Source of the DNA: Candidatus Geothermarchaeota archaeon
GTDB lineage: Archaea > Thermoproteota > Nitrososphaeria > Geothermarchaeales > JDFR-13
Assembly: GCA_015523545.1 (NCBI GenBank)
Contig: WAKB01000001.1
Span: 1 to 64,000 of the forward strand
Reading direction: 5' to 3'
Length of the DNA: 64,000 nt
Shown here: positions 56,402 to 64,000 of the stretch, piece after piece
Layout: each line of letters starts with the position of its first letter
How positions within the stretch are numbered: the first letter of the stretch is position 1
The notes under the pieces: generated by a model
The model's input: the letters and a program-made list of their open reading frames with translations, nothing else
Told to the model about the DNA's origin: nothing
The model's database searches: none
Made by a program: the position numbers and the translations under genes

Positions 56402-57553
56402 CTATAGACGCCTACTCTTCTCAACAGCCTCATATACTGGCAGGCCCCTCCTACCCAGCTCCCTAATCCATAGCATCGGCTCCTCCACCTTCTCAGGCGG
56501 CGTGACTCCTTTAGGAACCTTGCCCTGTACAAGCATCTCTAGGCCGGCCACTGCTCCAAAAGCAGTCGTGACAGCCGTTACTCCTGCGTCCCACTCCTCA
56601 ATACCCTGTACCGGGCCTAGATAGTATGTCAGCCTAGCCTCCTCCCCCTCATACAAGCCTCTAAGCTCCACCTTTAGACAGCCATATGTCTTTGGATCCT
56701 CCCTAGGCTTTAGGAGTGTTCCCACCACGTGTAGAGGCTTCACCTTTACACCGAGGACATCTATCTCCTCCCTACTGGTTAGGCCGGAATTCCTTAGGAA
56801 ATCTAGGACTGGGAATATCGACTCGTCCCAGGTATCCTTATACGTGATTGTCTCTACCCCCTCCAGTGTATATGGTAGTGTGGCCAGCTCACTATGTATA
56901 ATCGCATAGGTATACATGTACCCGATAGGCTCAGGGAAGTAGGTGAGCTCCTTCTCACTCAGTGGCGGGAGCTCAACGAGGCGGCCCTTGACATAGGCCA
57001 CTGCGTTCATCGACGCCTCATCCATAATGGTGACTACTGAGAAGCCGAAGAGGTCTTCTTCTCCCCCCTTACTACCCCACCTGATATGGATCTCCCGGAC
57101 ACTATCCATCTTGTCATACCCTATCCTAGCCAGAATATTGCTCGTCCCGGGGTCGTCACCAGCGCCTAGTAGGAGTGAGAGCCCCCTCCTCCTAACCTCC
57201 TCGTCCCACTCTAGCTCCTTCCTAGTCATCCAGTATAGGCCGCCGAGGTCGAGCATATCCCTACCCGCCTTGAGCATAGCCTTTATAGCGTGGATGTTGA
57301 ACTCGTACCATGCGGCGTTTATGACATAGTCACCCCTCCTCATCTGCTGCGCGGTGAGGTCGATATCCCTGATGTCTCCCTTCTCGAGAACAACTTTCTC
57401 AGTGTCTAGGGACTCGACGAAGGGCCTGGCGGCCTCCACGTTATAGTCCACCGCGTATATCCTACCAACCCTCTCGTTCCTGACGAGGTCTCTAAGTATC
57501 ACCCTCCCAACATTGCCGAGGCCTATCAAGACTACGTCGTAGCTACTCATCAT
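56402..57553 (-). CDS. Saccharopine dehydrogenase family protein
   Basis: VVLIGLGNVGRVILRDLV Rossmann motif; YVINAAWYEFNIHAIKAMLKAGRDMLDLGG. Confidence 0.85.
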   Translation of the reverse strand: MMSSYDVVLIGLGNVGRVILRDLVRNERVGRIYAVDYNVEAARPFVESLDTEKVVLEKGDIRDIDLTAQQMRRGDYVINAAWYEFNIHAIKAMLKAGRDMLDLGGLYWMTRKELEWDEEVRRRGLSLLLGAGDDPGTSNILARIGYDKMDSVREIHIRWGSKGGEEDLFGFSVVTIMDEASMNAVAYVKGRLVELPPLSEKELTYFPEPIGYMYTYAIIHSELATLPYTLEGVETITYKDTWDESIFPVLDFLRNSGLTSREEIDVLGVKVKPLHVVGTLLKPREDPKTYGCLKVELRGLYEGEEARLTYYLGPVQGIEEWDAGVTAVTTAFGAVAGLEMLVQGKVPKGVTPPEKVEEPMLWIRELGRRGLPVYEAVEKSRRL

Positions 57554-57641
57554 GGGTCACTGGTAACCCTTTTTAGAGGCTATGGATTATCACAGGGTGT
57601 ATATAGTTTCATCTCTAGATGGCTCACTAATGTATGGGGGG

Positions 57642-60380
57642 CTAGTCCCTAGGTTTAAGTATGTTTGCCTGTGCAGCCGCCAGCCTGGCAGGTATTATCC
57701 TGTAGGGACTAGCGCTGACATAGTCTAGGCCCGCCAGGTGGAGGAAGTGGATCGAGTCTGGATCGCCTCCATGTTCTCCACATATCCCGATCTCGATATC
57801 ACTCTTCACACTCCTAGCCTTCTCGACACAGATCTTTATGAGCTGGCCCACGCCCTCCCTGTCAAGAGTCTGGAATGGGTTTGTCTTGAGTATGCCTAGC
57901 TCTAGATACTTCGCCATAAACTTGTTCTCCACGTCGTCCCTACTGAAGCTGAAGACGGCCTGTGTCAGGTCGTTGGTGCCGAAGCTGAAGAAGTCCAGCC
58001 TCTTGGCCAGCTCATCACCGAGTAGCGCGGCCCTCACAGTCTCGATCATAGTGCCGAACTTCACGTCGAGCTTAACACCATACTCCTTCTCCACCTCCCT
58101 TATCATCGGTCTAAGAATGTTTTCAACCACGTAGTCGACCTCCTCCGGTATAGCAACCTGTGGAATCATTATCTCGGTCCTGGGTCTATAGCCCTCCCTG
58201 ATAAGCTCGGCCGTGGCCTCTAGTATCGCCTTGGCCAGCCCCCTATAGATCTCTGGATGGGTGATCCCAACCCTCACACCCCTATGACCCATCATCGGAT
58301 TAGCCTCTTCCAATGCGGTTACCCTCCTGTAGAGATCCTCAAGCTCAGCGGTGTCTTCGCCTCTAGCCTTCGCCTCAAAAATCCTTTTAAGCAGCTCCTT
58401 CGAGTCGGGGAGGAACTCGTGTAGGGGCGGGTCTATCAGCCTGATAACCACTGGGAGTCCATCCATGACCTTCAGGATCTCCTTGAAGTCGGGCTTGATC
58501 ATCTCGGCTAGCTTCTCCATATTGTGCATCCTCTCCTCGGGGGACTGGCTCAGGATTACGCTTCTAAGCACCTCTAGACGCTCAGGCTTCCTGAACATCC
58601 TCTCTATCCTGAGTAGGCCTATACCCTCTGCCCCGAATCTCCTAGCCGTCTCGGCGTCCTCTGGGAGGTCTGCATTAGCCCATACCCCGAGCCTCCTGAA
58701 ACTATCTGCCCATTCGAGGAGCGTCTCCATCTCCTCCGGCCACTTAGGGGTCTCTGTCGGGACCTTCCCCAGGTAGATATTACCCGTCGAGCCATCGATA
58801 GTTATCCATTCACCCTCCCTCACAACAACTCCGTCGACCGTGAATAGCCTCTCCTCATAGTTGATCTTGATGGCCTCTGCGCCCACTACTGCTGACTTCC
58901 CCATAGCCCTAGCCACTACAGCTGCGTGGCTCGTGTTCCCACCCTTGGATGTGAGGATACCCTTCGCAGCGTAGAAGCCGTGTACATCGTCGGGAGTAGT
59001 CTCGACCCTTACAAGTATTACGTCGAGACCCTCCCTAGCCTTCTCAATGGCTGCGTCGGGGGTGAATACCACTACTCCAGACACGGCACCTGGTGAGGCT
59101 GGTATCCCCCTGGCTATGGGCTTCCCAATATAGTCCTCCCTTATCGATGGGTATAGAAGCTTCTCGACCTCCCGGGGACTGACCTTTAGGACCGCCTCCT
59201 CCCGTGTTATTATCCCCTCCCTAGCCATATCCACGGCAGTCTTCACCCTTGCCTTAGGAGTCATCTTAGCGTTCCGAGCTTGGAGGAAGTATAGCTGGCC
59301 ACGCTCGACTGTGAACTCTATGTCCTGGACATCCTTATTGATACGTTCCAGCTTCTTCGCCTTGCTAACCAGCTCCTCATAGAGCTGGTCACTTATGCTC
59401 TTGAGATACTCGATTGGCATCGGAGTCCTTATGCCAGCCACGACATCCTCTCCCTGGGCGTTGGGGAGGAACTCTCCATAGATCCTATCCTCACCAGTAG
59501 CCACGTCCCTGGTGAAGACTACTCCCGTGCCGCTATCATCACCCATATTGCCGAAGACCATTGCCTGGATATTCACAGCCGTCCCATGGGCCATCTCCTC
59601 AGTAATCCTGTTTATATGCCTGTAGAAAATGGCCCTGGTGTTCATCCAGCTCCTGAAGACGGCCTTCACAGCCTCCTCAAGCTCCCTCCAAGGATCGAGA
59701 ATATCCTCCCCAAACCTCTCGATGACTATGGATTTATACCTCTCGACAATCTCCCTGAGGCCATCTACAACCAGGCCACTGGGCTCCCCCACCCCATACT
59801 TCCTGAGAACCTCCCCCTCAGCCTGGTTGAAGACCTCCTTCTCTATGCCGAGTGCTATCGTGCCATACATCTGTAGGAAACGTCGATACGCGTCCAATGC
59901 GAAGCGCTCGTCACCAGTCTGCCTCTTAAGCCCCTCCAGCGTCTCGTCGTTGAGGCCCAGGTTGAGTATGGTGTCCATCATCCCCGGCATCGAGACTGGT
60001 GCCCCACTCCTCACCGATACTAGTAGGGGGTTATCGGGATTACCGAACCTCCGCCCCATCTTCTCGCCGAGCCACTCCATATACCTCCTAACCTCGTCCA
60101 TAAGGCCCTCTGGGAGGTCTAGGCTCCTCACAAGCCTATTGATCTCCTCCTCTATACGGCTCCTCTCCTCGGCTGTTGATGCGTTTACCAATTGATTAGC
60201 AAGTCTATCCAACTCCTTCTTAACCGGCCTGTAGAACTCGACACAGGCCTCCGTGGTTATTGTGAAGCCTGGGGGGACGGGGAAGCCTAGCTGGGTCATC
60301 TGTGCAAGGCTACTCCCCTTACCCCCCAGGAGTTTCTTATTTCTCCAGTCCGCCTCCTCAAAGGTGTATATGTACTTCAT
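57642..60380 (-). CDS. ppdK: Pyruvate, phosphate dikinase
   Basis: KKLLGGKGSSLAQMTQLGFPVPPGFTITTEAC; GGNTSHAAVVARAMGKSAVVG catalytic His; FGTNDLTQAVFSFSRDDVE. Confidence 0.97.
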   Translation of the reverse strand: MKYIYTFEEADWRNKKLLGGKGSSLAQMTQLGFPVPPGFTITTEACVEFYRPVKKELDRLANQLVNASTAEERSRIEEEINRLVRSLDLPEGLMDEVRRYMEWLGEKMGRRFGNPDNPLLVSVRSGAPVSMPGMMDTILNLGLNDETLEGLKRQTGDERFALDAYRRFLQMYGTIALGIEKEVFNQAEGEVLRKYGVGEPSGLVVDGLREIVERYKSIVIERFGEDILDPWRELEEAVKAVFRSWMNTRAIFYRHINRITEEMAHGTAVNIQAMVFGNMGDDSGTGVVFTRDVATGEDRIYGEFLPNAQGEDVVAGIRTPMPIEYLKSISDQLYEELVSKAKKLERINKDVQDIEFTVERGQLYFLQARNAKMTPKARVKTAVDMAREGIITREEAVLKVSPREVEKLLYPSIREDYIGKPIARGIPASPGAVSGVVVFTPDAAIEKAREGLDVILVRVETTPDDVHGFYAAKGILTSKGGNTSHAAVVARAMGKSAVVGAEAIKINYEERLFTVDGVVVREGEWITIDGSTGNIYLGKVPTETPKWPEEMETLLEWADSFRRLGVWANADLPEDAETARRFGAEGIGLLRIERMFRKPERLEVLRSVILSQSPEERMHNMEKLAEMIKPDFKEILKVMDGLPVVIRLIDPPLHEFLPDSKELLKRIFEAKARGEDTAELEDLYRRVTALEEANPMMGHRGVRVGITHPEIYRGLAKAILEATAELIREGYRPRTEIMIPQVAIPEEVDYVVENILRPMIREVEKEYGVKLDVKFGTMIETVRAALLGDELAKRLDFFSFGTNDLTQAVFSFSRDDVENKFMAKYLELGILKTNPFQTLDREGVGQLIKICVEKARSVKSDIEIGICGEHGGDPDSIHFLHLAGLDYVSASPYRIIPARLAAAQANILKPRD

Positions 60381-60452
60381 ATATCCACACCATTTAAACG
60401 GAGAAGGCAAAGATAGTATTCCCTAGACCATGTTATAAATGGATTTTGAGGT

Positions 60453-60469
60453 GTACATGTAAAATGTAC
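60453..60469. repeat. Inverted repeat GTACAT-GTAAA-ATGTAC over the isoaspartyl peptidase start
   Basis: Perfect 6-bp arms; ATG at 60464 lies in the right arm; TATA-like TTATAAAT at 60432-60439. Confidence 0.5.
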
Positions 60470-61366
60470 CGGATAGTCATCCATGGAGGAGCTGGGAACT
60501 GGAGTGAGAGGAATGTGGAGGCAGCCCTGAAGAGCATTGGGGAGGCCCTGGAGAAGGGGCTGGATATCCTCAGGAGAGGGGGGACTGCAGGCGAGGCCGT
60601 TGTGGAGGCCGTTGCAACGATGGAGGATAGTGGGTACTTCAACGCAGGAATAGGCAGTAGCCTCAACATAGAGGGTGTGAGGGAGATGGATGCTGGCTAC
60701 GCCGACTCTGAGGGGAATATAGGGGCGGTCTCAGGTGTGAGGCGGCCCAAGAACCCCATCAGACTTGCATACTGGGTGGCGAGGGAGACTGACCACGTCC
60801 TCCTGACGGGAGAGGGTGCCGACAGGATCTCCGCGTGGATCGGGCTTGAGGAGATAGGGGAGATACCTGAGCATGTATTGAGGAGGTATCAAGACCTGGT
60901 TATCCAGAGGAGGGTCATTGGTGAGCGTAACAAGAGAGTTGTGGAGACATACTATGGAGACACGGTGGGTGCAGTGGCTCTAGATAAATATGGTAATCTA
61001 GCCACGGCAGTCAGCACAGGTGGGCTATGGCTAAAGCTCACCGGCAGGGTTGGGGATACACCGATATATGGGGCTGGCTTCATAGCCAACAGATACTACG
61101 CAGCGAACGCCACTGGTATAGGAGAGTATATCGTTGAGAGCCTCCTATGTAGGAGGGCTCTGGAGGAATATATGGAGGTAGGCGACGTATATCGAAGTAT
61201 CCAGATCCCGCTAAAGGAGCTTGGGCTGAGGAGGCCATCATCAGCGGGACTAATCGCCGTAGATAGGTTTGGGAACATAGCCTATGGACACAACACCCCA
61301 AGCATGGTTGTAGCCTACTACGACGGGAGAAGGGTGAAAACACTGCTTTCACGAAACAGTATTTAG
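60464..61366 (+). CDS. Isoaspartyl peptidase/L-asparaginase (Ntn hydrolase)
   Basis: VIHGGAGNW; YYGDTVGAVALDKYGNLATAVSTGG (nucleophile Thr in GDTVGAVA). Confidence 0.95.
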   Translation: MYRIVIHGGAGNWSERNVEAALKSIGEALEKGLDILRRGGTAGEAVVEAVATMEDSGYFNAGIGSSLNIEGVREMDAGYADSEGNIGAVSGVRRPKNPIRLAYWVARETDHVLLTGEGADRISAWIGLEEIGEIPEHVLRRYQDLVIQRRVIGERNKRVVETYYGDTVGAVALDKYGNLATAVSTGGLWLKLTGRVGDTPIYGAGFIANRYYAANATGIGEYIVESLLCRRALEEYMEVGDVYRSIQIPLKELGLRRPSSAGLIAVDRFGNIAYGHNTPSMVVAYYDGRRVKTLLSRNSI

Positions 61367-61476
61367 GGAGAATCCGAATCAAAACATCAACTCATTTTCA
61401 ATACAAACGTTTAACGGTTCCTTTAAATATATATTTAAGAGTAAATTGAGGTTTCGCCCCTAAAAGCCAAGTTGTA

Positions 61477-62784
61477 GTGGTTAGGAGGTTGGTCAAATTG
61501 TCCATTGTGGAAAATAAGGAGGAGATATTAAAGAGGTTCTTCGAGAAGGTTGACCCCGCAAAGCTGGTTGAGGAGAACGTGAGTAGGAAGGGGGACGTCC
61601 TCAGTATAGCGGGGGAGAAGTTCGACCTTAGGAAGTTTAGGAAGGTCTATCTACTTGCCTATGGAAAGTCAGCCTACAGGATGGCTGTAGGCCTCTACCC
61701 ATACATCTCAGATAAACTGGCAGACTCATTCGTCATAGTGGATAGGAGGAGTGGGGCCAAGGATAGTAGATTTAGGATCTTCTGGGGGAACCACCCCATA
61801 CCTGATGAGGAGGTATACACCGCTACAAGGGAGATAATCAAGAAGGTTAGGTATTCCAGGAAGAGCTTCCTCATGTTCAACCTGATATCTGGTGGTGGCT
61901 CTGCACTTCTCGAGTATCCCTTTGCAAACCTGAAGCCTATAGACCTGGAGCGTATGTGGAGGATATTACTGGACCTCGGGCTCAACATACATGAGATAAA
62001 CACCGTTAGGAGGCGTCTCTCAGCGGTTAAGGGAGGCCGACTAGCCAGGCTACTATACCCCAGTAGGGTCATGAGCTTAGTCATAAGCGATGTGGTTGGT
62101 GACCCGCTACACGACATCGCTTCAGGACCTACAGCCCCAGACCCGACGACCTACAAGGATGCGTGGAACATCCTCCTGAAATACGATGTGAACAGGAAGT
62201 GGAAGGCCTCGAGACTCATAAAGAGGGGTATGCAGGGGGCTCTAGAGGATACCCTGAAGCCTGGCGACCCAGTCTTCCAGAGGGTTACCAACAAGATCAT
62301 AGCCAATATACCACTAGCAGCCAGGATGTTTGCCGAGACACTGGAGGAGTTCGGCATGAAGACGGAGATAGTCGATACACAGGTCGAGGCTAGGCCTGAG
62401 GAGGCTGCGGACAGGATATTCAGGGAGCTGATGGATAGGCTCGAGCCTGGCAAGGCCTATATCTATGCCGGAGAGCTCTACGGCCCAGCCGGCAAGACTG
62501 GGATCGGCGGCACCGCCCATGAACTGGCTCTACAGCTATACCTCCGCTTCAGGGATGCAGATGTAGAGATAATAGCCTTCGACACCGACGGCCTAGACGG
62601 GAACTCACCAGCCGCCGGCGGGATACTCAGGACTGATGAGGTCAGCGTGGGTGTGAGAGATATACTGGCGGCTATAGAGTCGAAGGACACCTATACATTG
62701 ATGCAGCAGGCGGGGCTTAGCCTACACACAGGCTATACAGGGGTGAAAATGGGGCAGATATGGGCGCTATACAAGCCTGGATAG
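61477..62784 (+). CDS. Glycerate 2-kinase (GckA/MOFRL type)
   Basis: MFNLISGGGSALLEYP, RRRLSAVKGGRLA, SLVISDVVGDPLHDIASGPTAPDPTT, FDTDGLDGNSPAAGGI. Confidence 0.93.
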   Translation: MVRRLVKLSIVENKEEILKRFFEKVDPAKLVEENVSRKGDVLSIAGEKFDLRKFRKVYLLAYGKSAYRMAVGLYPYISDKLADSFVIVDRRSGAKDSRFRIFWGNHPIPDEEVYTATREIIKKVRYSRKSFLMFNLISGGGSALLEYPFANLKPIDLERMWRILLDLGLNIHEINTVRRRLSAVKGGRLARLLYPSRVMSLVISDVVGDPLHDIASGPTAPDPTTYKDAWNILLKYDVNRKWKASRLIKRGMQGALEDTLKPGDPVFQRVTNKIIANIPLAARMFAETLEEFGMKTEIVDTQVEARPEEAADRIFRELMDRLEPGKAYIYAGELYGPAGKTGIGGTAHELALQLYLRFRDADVEIIAFDTDGLDGNSPAAGGILRTDEVSVGVRDILAAIESKDTYTLMQQAGLSLHTGYTGVKMGQIWALYKPG

Positions 62785-62837
62785 ACGCTTCCCACCAACC
62801 CCCGATTTAAAGCCTAGGGAATCAGGAATAGCTAGGT

Positions 62838-63740
62838 ATGGAGATAAGCATAGTAGACGTCTCACCCAAGCCTGGGATAGAGGGTGATATCTGCCTATAC
62901 GTGGTAGAGACGAGTAAGGGACTCATACTTGTCGAGGCGGGTCCTCCAAACGGGTTCCAACGCTTAGAGAAATGGCTGTTGGAGAGGGAATATAGCTTCA
63001 GTGACATCAAGTACGTCCTACTGACCCATATCCACCTAGACCATGGCGGTGGCGCTGGATACATCGTCCAGAGGGGTGGGAATCCGGAGATATATGTGCA
63101 TCCGCGTGGCGCGCCACACCTTGTAGACCCCTCCAAGCTGTGGAGGTCGAGCCTAGAGACTATAGGCGACGTGGCGAGGGTCTATGGGGAGCCCCAGCCA
63201 GTGCCGGAGGAGCTCGTGAAGATCCCCAGTGACGGGGAGGAGGTGGAGCTCCTGGGCCTAGGCTTCGAGTTCATCTATACACCTGGACACGCGAAGCACC
63301 ACATGTCTATCTACCTGGAGGATGAAGACATACTCTTCACAGGGGACTCGGCAGGCCTATACCATGGAGGCACAGTGATCCCCACCACCCCACCTCCACA
63401 CAACGTGGAGGAGAGTAGGTCCAGTATCAGGAGGATGATGGCCCTAGCCCCTGGGAGGCTGGGATATACACACTTCGGGATAGTCGACGACGCACTGGAC
63501 TGGCTCGAGAGGTACGAGATAGTCTATAACAAGTGGGTGAACCACGTTGAGAAGGGCTATAGGGAGGGCCGTGGCATAGACGAGATCTATAGGGAGCTGA
63601 GACGCGTAGACGTTGGTATAGAGGTGCAGGAGAGGTTCTTCAGGTATAGAGGGTATGGAGAGGAGGAGGTCCTACTCAGCCTCTACGGGATCTATAGCTA
63701 CTACGAGTGGCTCGAGACTCGTTCCAGCTCAGGATCTTGA
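62838..63740 (+). CDS. MBL fold metallo-hydrolase
   Basis: LLTHIHLDHGGGAG, YTPGHAKHHMSIYLEDEDILFTGDSAG. Confidence 0.93.
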   Translation: MEISIVDVSPKPGIEGDICLYVVETSKGLILVEAGPPNGFQRLEKWLLEREYSFSDIKYVLLTHIHLDHGGGAGYIVQRGGNPEIYVHPRGAPHLVDPSKLWRSSLETIGDVARVYGEPQPVPEELVKIPSDGEEVELLGLGFEFIYTPGHAKHHMSIYLEDEDILFTGDSAGLYHGGTVIPTTPPPHNVEESRSSIRRMMALAPGRLGYTHFGIVDDALDWLERYEIVYNKWVNHVEKGYREGRGIDEIYRELRRVDVGIEVQERFFRYRGYGEEEVLLSLYGIYSYYEWLETRSSSGS

Positions 63741-64000
63741 GGTGGTAGATGTAGACCTTCGTATCCCTAGGCAGCTCGCCATAAATATCCCTTAGTATCT
63801 CCTGGAGCTCCTCCAACGACTCGAACCCATCTATCACTGCGTCCCTCTCGTTCAGGGTCTCCAGGCTCTTCTCAACGATATCCTCGACCAGTGCCTTTCC
63901 ATAGATCTTGCCATTGGTATCAGCTATGTAGACCGTCTCCCCCAGCTCATACTTCTTCTCCAGCCTAATGGTAGTCCTCTTCCTCCCACTCCTGAGGAGC
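63676..64000 (-). CDS. ASCH-domain-like protein (partial, runs off the right edge)
   Basis: My reverse-strand translation: LLRSGRKRTTIRLEKKYELGETVYIADTNGKIYGKALVEDIVEK...DGFESLEELQEILRDIYGELPRDTKVYIYHLKILSW..., stop at 63676; overlaps the MBL 3' end. Confidence 0.7.
   Translation of the reverse strand, partial: LLRSGRKRTTIRLEKKYELGETVYIADTNGKIYGKALVEDIVEKSLETLNERDAVIDGFESLEELQEILRDIYGELPRDTKVYIYHLKILSWNESRATRSSYRSRRG

Noticed and set aside
1-64000. CRISPR array, transposons, rRNA
   Set aside because: No regularly spaced repeat-spacer pattern, transposase motif or rRNA-like conserved sequence was noticed.

Overview
This 64 kb window is a gene-dense archaeal chromosome segment, most likely from a hyperthermophilic Thermoproteota (Crenarchaeota) lineage. 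The evidence is AGG-rich arginine codons, many TATA-box/leaderless promoters, an archaeal prefoldin alpha, a geranylgeranyl-reductase-type flavoprotein, PPDK and an MOFRL glycerate kinase. I saw no rRNA, convincing tRNA, CRISPR array or insertion sequence. Recognisable blocks are: MoxR/DUF58/DUF4350/DUF4129-like; a class II-type HMG-CoA reductase; a secreted beta-propeller divergent from an ArnR-like membrane wHTH; prefoldin; several ABC systems (ABC-2 exporters, a Zn/Mn-type importer, a Pot-type and a Liv-type importer); FTR1; an archaeosortase-like protein; an MntR/DtxR regulator next to Fe/Mn-SOD; S9, M28 and S8 peptidases; RidA and IlvA; PPDK; isoaspartyl peptidase; glycerate kinase; MBL and ASCH proteins. 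The best candidates for something undescribed are: (1) two paralogous modules, each pairing an ectodomain-TM-winged-helix one-component regulator with a secreted repetitive coiled-coil protein, with helically phased TTCCCA/TTCCAC repeats just upstream of the TATA-like element of each coiled-coil gene; (2) an 841-aa archaeosortase-like protein with a very large N-terminal extension; (3) a single-chain fusion of a ZnuA-like binding protein and a ZnuB-like permease. All family calls come from reading motifs; no database search was run.
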